15,358 nt of DNA from Armatimonadaceae bacterium. Its GTDB lineage: Bacteria; Armatimonadota; Armatimonadia; Armatimonadales; Armatimonadaceae. Below, piece by piece: positions 1 to 6,503 of the stretch. Every line of letters begins with the position of its first letter. The stretch's first letter is position 1. The notes under the pieces are model-generated. The model made no database searches. It was given only the letters and a program-made list of their open reading frames with translations, and was not told where the DNA came from. Made by a program: the position numbers and the translations under genes. Where the stretch lies: the NCBI GenBank assembly GCA_030446525.1, contig JAUJNC010000122.1:1-15358 (forward strand). Direction: 5' to 3'.

Positions 1-111
1 CATTAGGTTGCTGTCTGTCCGTCGCGGTCCCCTCACGAAATAGGCCATGTGATCCGCTGTCAACAAATTACCGATAAGCAGTGCGGTACATCACTCTCCA
101 ACGTCTTGCAG
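1..111. other. Upstream edge, no supported gene
   Basis: No gene can be supported here. On the + strand two frames close within the first 45 bases. The third is open from the window edge to a TAA at 75-77, so it could hold the last codons of a gene that begins outside the window, but the 24 residues are not recognisable. The terminator that follows implies that a transcript does enter from the left. Confidence 0.4.
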
Positions 112-154
112 AAGCGGCGTGGGGTGCTTGTTTAGCGTCCCACGCCGCTTTTTT
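112..154 (+). terminator. Rho-independent terminator
   Basis: A perfect 12-base-pair stem pairs AAGCGGCGTGGG (112-123) with CCCACGCCGCTT (139-150) around a 15-base loop, and runs directly into a T-tract at 149-154. The T-tract is only on the + strand side, so it should stop a transcript coming from the left edge. It separates that transcript from the oxidoreductase gene at 215. Confidence 0.88.
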
Positions 155-214
155 GACCGCCCTATACAGAACAGCGCCTGGAACCGGCGTGGTCGTATCC
201 GCATTATTGAAAGC

Positions 215-1192
215 ATGAGTGAGACCGATATTCTGATCGTCGGGGCGGGGCTGGGCGGCTTGGCCTGCGCCGGCGACCTGCGGGCGAGCGGGTTGACGGT
301 GCGGCTGGCGGACAAGGCGCGCGGGGTGGGGGGACGGGCGAGCACGCGCCGCTGGGACGGTGTCCGCGTCGACCACGGGGCGCCGTATTTCACCGCGCGC
401 GGCGAGCGGCTGCGGAAGCTGGTCCCGGAGTGGGAGAGCGCGGGCTGGCTGCGGGTGTGGAACCGGGGCTTTCCCGTCTGGGAGGGCGAGATCAGGGAGC
501 GGCCGCCGGGGGACCCGCGCTACGCGCCGATCGAGGGCATGAGCCAGCTGCCCAAGCATCTGGCGCAGGGCCTGGAGGTACACACCGAGGCGCAGGTCAC
601 GGCGCTCGGCCGCGAGAAAGAGCGGTGGACGGCCCGGTGCGCGGATGGGCGCGCGTTCACCGCGCCCCGCATCGTCCTCAACCTGCCCGCCGCCCAGATC
701 GTGCCGCTCGTGCGGGAATTCCTTCCCATCGGACCGCTCGAATCGGTCACCTTTGATCCCGCCTGGTCGGTTCTGCTGCGCCTGGAGCGGGACCTGGATG
801 TCGAATGGCCCGCGCTTGAGCTGCGCCATCCGGTCCTCGCCTGGGTGGCGCGCGACCACACCAAGCGGCCCACGGGCGCACCGCCGACGCTGGTGGCGCA
901 TGCGCAGGGCGCCTGGAGCCGGGAGCATATCGAGGATGATCCGGACGCCGTACAGGAGCAGGTGCTGGCCGCTCTGAAAGAAACCGTCGGGCCGGTCGCC
1001 GTGCGGGACGCGCAGGCACACCGGTGGCGCTACTCCCAGCCCAAGGTCACCTTTCCGGCCACGCACTACTGGAACCCCGACCTGAGCCTGGGTTGGTGCG
1101 GGGACTGGTGCGGCGGTCCCCGGGTCGAAGGCGCCCTCGAAAGCGGCTGGGCTCTTGCTCGAACGTTGAACAGCGAAAAACACGGAAGATGA
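215..1192 (+). CDS. Renalase-like FAD-dependent oxidoreductase
   Basis: 325-residue flavoprotein of the amine-oxidase/renalase-like group. An N-terminal Rossmann dinucleotide-binding motif, VGAGLGGLA, lies at about residues 8-16 and is followed by the GVGGRAS segment that binds FAD in this superfamily. VDHGAPYFTAR is typical of bacterial renalase-like proteins. Near the C-terminus GWCGDWCGGPRVEGALESGW matches the second FAD-contacting region. No signal peptide is seen, so it is probably cytosolic. Renalase relatives oxidise off-pathway NAD(P)H isomers, but the substrate here is not shown by sequence. The frame is open back to a GTG at 119, but that codon lies inside the terminator stem, and the Rossmann fold begins right after the ATG at 215, so 215 is chosen. 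The Shine-Dalgarno sequence is weak (GAAAG next to the ATG). Confidence 0.85.
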   Translation: MSETDILIVGAGLGGLACAGDLRASGLTVRLADKARGVGGRASTRRWDGVRVDHGAPYFTARGERLRKLVPEWESAGWLRVWNRGFPVWEGEIRERPPGDPRYAPIEGMSQLPKHLAQGLEVHTEAQVTALGREKERWTARCADGRAFTAPRIVLNLPAAQIVPLVREFLPIGPLESVTFDPAWSVLLRLERDLDVEWPALELRHPVLAWVARDHTKRPTGAPPTLVAHAQGAWSREHIEDDPDAVQEQVLAALKETVGPVAVRDAQAHRWRYSQPKVTFPATHYWNPDLSLGWCGDWCGGPRVEGALESGWALARTLNSEKHGR

Positions 1193-1259
1193 TTTTCTGT
1201 GTGCCGCGCCGAAAGTAGGCGCAGGACGGCCGCACAGATTCCGCTAACTAGAACAGGAC

Positions 1260-1281
1260 GCCGGGCCGTGTACGGCCCGGC
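1260..1281. other. GC-rich hairpin between genes
   Basis: GCCGGGCCG (1260-1268) and CGGCCCGGC (1273-1281) form a perfect 9-base-pair stem with a TGTA loop in the 141-base gap between the oxidoreductase and the Tat-exported enzyme. There is no T-tract after it on either strand, so it is not a classical intrinsic terminator. It could protect a 3' end, weaken read-through, or shape the leader of the next gene. No clear sigma70 promoter was found in the rest of the gap. Confidence 0.5.
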
Positions 1282-1333
1282 AACACCAGCGTGATGCATC
1301 CCCAGTGCCTGGAGGAGAAGGAACACAAACAAG

Positions 1334-3425
1334 ATGCATGCAGGAAGCGATCACGCCGATGCCGCAGGGGGCGGTGAGCGCCAAAAGCAGCGCGCCTCGC
1401 GCCGCGGATTTTTGAAGCAGCTGGCGCTCACCGGGGTGGGCGCCGCCGTCGGTCCGCTGGTCGCGAAGCGAGCGGCCGCCAGAATACAGGAGCGTACGTC
1501 TATGGACGTGAAAAACTGGGACGAAGTCGTTTCCCGTCATCCCGCGGCGGCGGCGTTGCGGCGGCTGTTCCCCGCGACGCCGGCCGCCCCGCCGGCGGGC
1601 TTCGCGCCGACGGGACTTTCGCGCGCCGACTACCTGCCCCTGATCGCGGGCAACGTCGACTTCTTCAAAAAGCACCAGGACAAAGCGGGCGCGGTCATCG
1701 ACCCGTTCGAGAAGGCGGAGCGCCAGTATTCGACGCCCGCCTTCGCCCTGTGCGCCGCCCTGCTGGTCGCCGAGGCCGGGCGCAAGGATCTGCTCGATGC
1801 GGCGACCCGCGCCTTTGACTTCGCCCTGCGCGCCCTGGCAAGCAACACCACCGCCAACAACCACCCCGACTTCTACATCCCCCTGATCATGCACGCCCGC
1901 CGGATTCTGGCCGGGCGGGTGCCGCAGGGCGCGTGGGACGCCTGGACCGAGCTGCTGCAGGGTCTGGTGCCGGAGAAGACCTACCGCAACACGGCGGGGG
2001 GCGGCAACTGGAACATCGTCAATGTCGCGGGCGAGTGTCTGCGGCGCAAGGATGGGCTGGTAACGCCGGACCAGGAGCAGGCGCAGGCCGAGTACATCGA
2101 GCGCTGCCTCGAAGCCCAGCGGCCGGCCCTGACCCGCTTCGGTATGTACCAGGACCCCAACGCGCCGCTCGCCTATGACGCCTTCCCCCGACTGTGGCTC
2201 GACGACGTGATGGCCGACGACGCCTACCACGGTCCGCCCCGGACGGGGGGTCCGCACCACGAACGCCTTCTGGAGTTCCTCACGCTGGGCGGCCTGTCCA
2301 CGCTGCTCCTGCTCTCCCCCGCCGGCGAGTGGGCCTGCGGCGGGCGCTCGGCGCACCACCAGTGGAACGAGGCCGAGGTGGCTGTGATCTGTGAGGTGAA
2401 CGCCCGGCGCTGGCGCGCCTGGGGGCGGCCGGATGTCGCAGGCGCGTTCAAGCGGGCGGCGCACCTGGCGCTGGCGTCCATCCGGCGCTGGCAGCGCCCC
2501 TCCGGCGAGCTGTGGATCGTCAAGAACCGCGCCGAGCCGAATCTGCGCCACGGCTACGAGGGCTACTCGTTCCACTCGCAGTACAACCTGCTGGCCGTCG
2601 CCATGCTCGCCATCGCCTGGGAGCGCGCCGACGAGACGATCACGGAGCGGCCCGCGCCCGCCGAGGTGGGCGGCTACGTCTTCGACGTGCGCGACACGTT
2701 CCACAAGGTGTGCGCCAGCGCGGGCGGCACCTATGTGCTGATCGACACGGCTGCCGATACGCACTACAACTCGACGGGCCTGCTGCGCGTGCACAAGGCG
2801 GGCGTGGCCCCGTCGCCCTACTCCGAAAATCCGGCGTCGCACCGCACCTACGGGCCGAAAGACGACCCGGCAAGGGCCGGCATGTCGCCGGGCATCGCGT
2901 GGAAGGAGGAGGGCGCGGCTGCCTGGCGCTCTCTTGCCGACTTCCACCACCCCAGCTTCGCCGAGAAGTACGGCCCCGCCGTCGTCGAGAAGGCGGATCT
3001 GTCGGTCGGTCAGGAGCGCCCGGAGCGGGTCGCCTTCACCCTCCGCTACCAGGCTCGAAGGCGAGGGGGTGCGGCCCGTCGAGGAAGAGTACACCCTCTC
3101 CGCGTCGGGGGTGGAGGTGGTGGCGCGACTGGGTGGCACGAACGTTCCGGCGGCAACGCGCGTGCTGTTCCCCGCCCTCGTGTCGGACGGCGCCGCGGAC
3201 ACACAGGTCGCGCCCGGCGGCGCGCAGGCGACCATCCGCCATGCGGGCGCGGCGCTGACGTGGGAGGTTGCGTCGCCGGAGGGGGCGCGTCTGGCTCTGG
3301 AAGGGCCGCGGGTGCCGACGCACAACGGCTACGTGCGGGCGCTCGTCGCCGACCTGCCCGCCGGAGCGCGCGAGCTGCGCTGGCGGCTGCGCCTGGAAAA
3401 AGACGGCGCCGCGTCCGCCCCGTGA
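1334..3425 (+). CDS. Tat-exported enzyme, possibly polysaccharide-acting (frameshifted)
   Basis: Read with one frame correction, this is a 696-residue protein. It starts with a textbook twin-arginine signal: SRRGFLK at residues 22-28, then a hydrophobic stretch ALTGVGAAVGPLVA and an alanine-rich cleavage zone near residue 47. It should therefore be exported folded. The following 500 residues are rich in helices, aromatic residues and histidines (GGGNWNIVNVAGE, GYEGYSFHSQYN), which resembles (alpha/alpha)-toroid polysaccharide lyases or hydrolases. I cannot assign a family or substrate. The C-terminal 130 residues look like a beta domain. The frame breaks at about 3050-3056, where one extra base moves the coding sense from RVAFTLRYQ to LEGEGVRPVEEEYTLS. 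The corrected frame ends at TGA 3423-3425. AAGGA at 1318-1322 and GGAGGAG at 1311-1317 precede the ATG. Confidence 0.6.
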
Positions 3426-3475
3426 CCGTGCCGGCGGCCATAAGCAAACGGCGGCCGCCGGCCGAAGATGAGGGT

Positions 3476-4192
3476 ATGAGTCTGCTGCAATCGGGAGAGG
3501 AGGGTTTGTCCCTGACAAGGGAGCTGCCGCGGCCGACCGCCGAGGAGCTCGCGGCGCTGCAGCCCACGACGGAGGATATGGCCGAGATCCAGGAGCTCGA
3601 GGCGCTGCAGGCGAACGCGCGGCGCTACCTGGAGGATCCCGAAGAGGCGGAGCGCATCCGCCCCATCGCCCGGAGCGCGCTGAGCATCGAGGAGTACCTG
3701 GGGCTGTACGTGGCGCTGGCCTTGCGGGACTTAGGCCCGGGCCAGGCGACGGGCGCCGCGGCCGAGGAGAACCTGTACGCGCTCTGCATCGCCGCCCGGG
3801 CCGGACTCCACAGCGGGGACGTCCCGCCCTTGCCGGGGGACGGCTTCGACACCCGCCGCGACGTTCCCCCCGAAGAACAGGCCGCTGAAGCGTTCGACGA
3901 CGGGGGCGACGGCGCACCTGGCGGGGTCGCCGATAGCGGGCCGGACCGGACCGAGCCGATCGTCACCGTCTACCAGGTGCTGGTCCGGGATAAGGATGCC
4001 AGGCTCGCCGAAAAAGACCGGGAGATCGAGCGGTTGACGAAAGCGCTCGAGGAGACGCAGGTCTCGCTCCGGCAGCAGCAGGAGAAGCTGAGCAGGATGC
4101 AGGAGCAGGTCGATCTGCTGTCGCTGCAGCAGACCGAAGAGATGCGGCCGCAGGAAAAGCTGCTGTGGCGGAGGCGCAAGGGGAAGGTCTGA
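3476..4192 (+). CDS. Coiled-coil protein of unknown function
   Basis: 238-residue acidic protein that I do not recognise. The N-terminal half is helical and Glu-rich (SIEEYLGLYVALALRDLG at about residues 68-85). A disordered Gly/Asp/Pro-rich stretch follows at about 120-160. Residues 165-225 form a heptad-like coiled coil with many Glu, Lys, Gln and Leu residues (DKDARLAEKDREIERLTKAL), and the tail is basic (WRRRKGKV). No signal peptide or membrane segment is seen. The frame is open upstream and is artificially continuous with the out-of-frame end of the preceding enzyme gene. A GTG at 3422 overlaps that gene's stop as GTGA and is in frame, so translation may begin 18 codons earlier. I prefer the ATG because low-complexity basic residues precede it. 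It lies 18 bases from the convergent NIF3 gene. Confidence 0.6.
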   Translation: MSLLQSGEEGLSLTRELPRPTAEELAALQPTTEDMAEIQELEALQANARRYLEDPEEAERIRPIARSALSIEEYLGLYVALALRDLGPGQATGAAAEENLYALCIAARAGLHSGDVPPLPGDGFDTRRDVPPEEQAAEAFDDGGDGAPGGVADSGPDRTEPIVTVYQVLVRDKDARLAEKDREIERLTKALEETQVSLRQQQEKLSRMQEQVDLLSLQQTEEMRPQEKLLWRRRKGKV

Positions 4193-4210
4193 CGGAACCC
4201 GCGGCCGGGC

Positions 4211-5323
4211 TCAGATGTTGTCCTCGGCGCCGTCCGGCGCCAGGAACGTGACGCCGACGCCCCGCAGGGCGAGCGAATCTGCAAGGCGCCGGGCCAGTTC
4301 CTGCGTGCCGGGCGTTTCCGTGGCGGCGTGGCCGGCGTCCAGGAGAAGCAAGCCGCGCGCCGCGGCTTCGACGAACTCGTGGTGGCGGACATCGGCGGTG
4401 ACCAGGGCGTCGGCGCCGGCCGCGAGGGCGTCGCCCAGCAGGAACGCCCCCGCGCCGCCGCAGACCGCCACGGCGCGCACGGTGCGGCTCTCGGGGCCGG
4501 CCATGCGCACCTCCGGGAAGCGGAGGGCGGCTTTCACGGCATCGAGGAACGAGGGGGCCGGGAGCGACTGCGCCAGCATGCCGATCCGCCCGATGCCCTG
4601 CGTGCCCGCGGCGGCCGCGAGCGGGTAAACATCGTAGGCGACCTCCTCGTACGGGTGCGCCGCTTTCATCGCGGCCACCACCGCCTCCGCCCTGGGCGCG
4701 GGGACGATCATCTCCAGACGCTCTTCGGGAACGGTTTCCGGCTGCCCCACCGTGCCCAGGTAGGGCTGGGCGCCGGGCAGGGGGCGGAAGGTGCCCGTGC
4801 CGGGGGAAAAGAACGCGCAGCGATCGTAGTTGCCGATAGCGCCCGCCCCGGCCCCGCCCATCGCGTCGAGCACCCGCTCGCGCGCGTCCGGCGGCACGAA
4901 GGCCGCGACCTTCACCAGCGGCTCCTGGTAGGTGACGCGCAGCGGGCGCGTGTCGGCGACGCCCAGACGATCGGCGAGCACGTCGTTCACGCCCCCCGGC
5001 GCGACGTCCCAGTTCGTGTGCGCGGCGGCCACGGCCAGGCGCGCCCCCGCGCAGGCGAGCACGACGGCCCCCACCGGGTCGTCGGCGCGAACCGCCTTGA
5101 GCGGGTGGTACACGAGCGGGTGGTGCGCGACGATCATCCCCGCCCCCCGCGCCGCCGCGGCCTCGGCCACGGGCAGCGTCACGTCCAGGGCGACGGCGAT
5201 CTGCCGCACCGGGGCGGCCGGGTCGCCGACCAGCAGCCCGATGGGGTCGTTTTCCAGGGCAAGGTGTGGCGGCGCGATGGCGTCGAGCGCCCGCATCGCT
5301 TCGGCAACGGTGGGAGGCGTCAT
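4211..5323 (-). CDS. NIF3-family dinuclear metal protein
   Basis: 370-residue protein of the Nif3/YbgI family, in the long bacterial form. The metal-site residues of the family are visible: AHHP (His67, His68), AHTNWD (His102, Asp106) and, near the C-terminus, His332 and Glu336 in GHAATE. Between the two halves lies the PII-like insert typical of the long form, with GAIGNYDRCAF, GTFRP and HPYEEVAYDVYPL. Family members form hexameric toroids with two metals per subunit. Some are annotated as GTP cyclohydrolase I type 2, but the physiological role is not settled and I do not assign it. The start is the ATG at 5321-5323, which overlaps the apt stop by four bases (ATGA), so translation is probably coupled. 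An in-frame opening continues 312 codons further upstream across apt, but it has no homologous character and is only a GC-rich shadow. Confidence 0.92.
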   Translation of the reverse strand: MTPPTVAEAMRALDAIAPPHLALENDPIGLLVGDPAAPVRQIAVALDVTLPVAEAAAARGAGMIVAHHPLVYHPLKAVRADDPVGAVVLACAGARLAVAAAHTNWDVAPGGVNDVLADRLGVADTRPLRVTYQEPLVKVAAFVPPDARERVLDAMGGAGAGAIGNYDRCAFFSPGTGTFRPLPGAQPYLGTVGQPETVPEERLEMIVPAPRAEAVVAAMKAAHPYEEVAYDVYPLAAAAGTQGIGRIGMLAQSLPAPSFLDAVKAALRFPEVRMAGPESRTVRAVAVCGGAGAFLLGDALAAGADALVTADVRHHEFVEAAARGLLLLDAGHAATETPGTQELARRLADSLALRGVGVTFLAPDGAEDNI

Positions 5324-5844
5324 GGATAGGAGATCAGCACGCTGATGTCGTGACCCGGCAGCTTGGCCCGGCCGTTCAGGGAAGCCAGCTCGATCAGGAA
5401 GCAGTATCCGGCCACGACCCCGCCCAGCTGCCCCACGAGCGAGGCCGCCGCCGCGGCCGTCCCGCCGGTCGCCAGCAGGTCGTCCACGATCACGACGCGC
5501 TGCCCCGGCTTGACGGCGTCCGTATGCATCTCGACCGCGTTCGTCCCGTACTCCAGCGCGTACTCCGCCTTGACGCGCCCGTAGGGCAGCTTGCCCAGCT
5601 TGCGAACCGGGGCGAACCCCAGCCCCAGCCCGAGCGCGATCGGCACGCCGAACACAAACCCGCGCGACTCGATGCCCACGACGAGATCGGGGGCGAACCG
5701 CCTCGCCTGGCCTCTCAGCGCGTTGATCACCTCGGAAAGGGCCTCGTAGTCCGCCAGAACCGGCGTGATGTCGCGGAACAGGATGCCGGGCTGCGGGAAG
5801 TCGGGGATGTCGCGGATCAGGGAAGCGGCCTTCAGGTTGCTCAC
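5320..5844 (-). CDS. apt: Adenine phosphoribosyltransferase
   Basis: 174-residue enzyme that converts adenine and PRPP to AMP and pyrophosphate in cytosolic purine salvage. The type I phosphoribosyltransferase PRPP-binding motif VVIVDDLLATGGTA is at residues 117-130. The family segments DFPQPGILFRDITP (15-28), GIESRGFVFG (57-66) and EYALEYGTN (94-102) are all present, and the length is normal. The start is a GTG at 5842-5844, preceded by a strong AAGGAGGA Shine-Dalgarno on the minus strand at 5855-5862. Its stop overlaps the start of the NIF3-family gene by four bases, making a two-gene operon. It is divergent from queD, and the shared 124-base gap must carry its promoter, though no convincing minus-strand -35/-10 pair was found there. 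Confidence 0.95.
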   Translation of the reverse strand: MSNLKAASLIRDIPDFPQPGILFRDITPVLADYEALSEVINALRGQARRFAPDLVVGIESRGFVFGVPIALGLGLGFAPVRKLGKLPYGRVKAEYALEYGTNAVEMHTDAVKPGQRVVIVDDLLATGGTAAAAASLVGQLGGVVAGYCFLIELASLNGRAKLPGHDISVLISYP

Positions 5845-5932
5845 GGGCGGAGGTCCTCCTTATCTCTCGGGGTTTGCGGGCGGCGCCGGCCGCGCCCTTG
5901 TTCGGCGGGCGCGTCGCGGTTTCCTGCGCTGC

Positions 5933-5961
5933 TTGCGGACTCGACCTCCATAGGCTATACT
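5933..5961 (+). promoter_or_regulatory. Sigma70-like promoter of queD, leaderless spacing
   Basis: TTGCGG (5933-5938) and TATACT (5956-5961) are separated by exactly 17 bases. A start point about seven bases after the -10 box would be at 5968-5969, which is the A of the queD ATG (5969) or the base before it. No Shine-Dalgarno precedes that ATG, so a leaderless or nearly leaderless mRNA is likely. Confidence 0.7.
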
Positions 5962-5968
5962 GATTGTC

Positions 5969-6370
5969 ATGTTCGAGCTTGTCGTCGAGAAAACCTTCGC
6001 CGCCGCGCACTACCTGCGCAACTACGACGGCCCGTGTGAGCGGCTCCACGGCCACAACTACCGCGTCCAGGTGTTTGTGACCGGGGACCGCCTCAACGAC
6101 TCCGGGCTGTTGGAGGACTTCGGCGACATCAAGAAGGCCCTCAACACCGTTCTGGAGCGCATGGACCATTACCACCTCAACGACCTGCCCGAGTTCGCGG
6201 ATCTCAGTCCGTCGGCGGAGAACATCGCCCGGGTTATCGGCGACGCGCTCGCCCGGCACCTGCTGGAGCGGGGGCGGATAGATCGCGTCCAGGTGTGGAA
6301 ACCCCCTTGCAGGCCGCCACCTACTACCTCCCGCGCCGGTAGGCGTAAACCCCGCATTAACCGTCGTTGA
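5969..6370 (+). CDS. queD: 6-carboxytetrahydropterin synthase QueD (3' frameshift)
   Basis: Converts 7,8-dihydroneopterin triphosphate to 6-carboxytetrahydropterin, an early step of queuosine/7-deazapurine synthesis. Zinc ligands are visible at His14 and in HGH (His27, His29). Cys23 and the Asp66-His67 pair of MDHYHLND fit the catalytic triad, and SAEN (Glu84) is also present. A related 6-pyruvoyltetrahydropterin synthase is possible, but the CxxxHGH spacing favours QueD. The open frame runs to 6370, but the last 23 residues are wrong. After Trp110 (6296-6298) one G appears to be missing, and restoring it gives WETPLQAATYYLPRR with a stop at 6340-6342, a 124-residue protein of normal length. 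The lost Glu of the W-E-T segment is normally conserved in the active site, so the protein as written would probably be impaired. Confidence 0.85.
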   Translation: MFELVVEKTFAAAHYLRNYDGPCERLHGHNYRVQVFVTGDRLNDSGLLEDFGDIKKALNTVLERMDHYHLNDLPEFADLSPSAENIARVIGDALARHLLERGRIDRVQVWKPPCRPPPTTSRAGRRKPRINRR

Positions 6371-6403
6371 CAGCCACTAAGCGATAACGGCGCGCCCGTT
6401 CCC

Positions 6404-6432
6404 TTGACGCGTCCCTTGCTGTATGTTATACT
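6404..6432 (+). promoter_or_regulatory. Near-consensus promoter of the polysaccharide operon
   Basis: TTGACG (6404-6409) and TATACT (6427-6432) are spaced by 17 bases, one mismatch from consensus in each box. Transcription would begin near 6439-6440, giving a leader of about 65 bases before the ATG at 6504. All downstream genes to the window edge are on the same strand with small gaps or overlaps, so this may drive the whole cluster. Confidence 0.82.
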
Positions 6433-6476
6433 AGCCCGTACTCCAAAGCACTTTATCCGACCGATGTATCGCCCCG

Positions 6477-6490
6477 CGCCCGTCCGGGCG
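6477..6490. other. Small palindrome in the operon leader
   Basis: CGCCCG and CGGGCG flank two bases (TC) at 6477-6490, inside the predicted leader of the polysaccharide operon and 13 bases before the start codon. It could form a hairpin close to the ribosome-binding region, but the minimal loop makes a stable RNA stem uncertain. A role in translation control is inference only. Confidence 0.3.
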
Positions 6491-6503
6491 GCGTCGGCGG
6501 GAA

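Noticed and set aside
163..168. TATACA as -10 box for the FAD oxidoreductase
   Set aside because: No -35-like hexamer at suitable spacing. The upstream position is the GC-rich terminator stem.
119..214. GTG start 32 codons upstream for the FAD oxidoreductase
   Set aside because: The codon lies inside the intrinsic terminator stem and the Rossmann motif begins just after the ATG at 215.
1244..3325. 693-codon open frame on the minus strand opposite the Tat enzyme
   Set aside because: Arg/Gly/Val-rich translation without motifs, antisense to a gene with a clear signal peptide. It is a GC-rich shadow frame.
4193..4210. CCCG/CGGG mini-hairpin between the convergent coiled-coil and NIF3 genes as a bidirectional terminator
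   Set aside because: Only four base pairs and no T-tract on either side.
5324..6259. 312-codon N-terminal extension of the NIF3 frame across apt and queD
   Set aside because: It overlaps two recognisable genes, its translation is low-complexity, and the NIF3 family start matches the ATG at 5321-5323.
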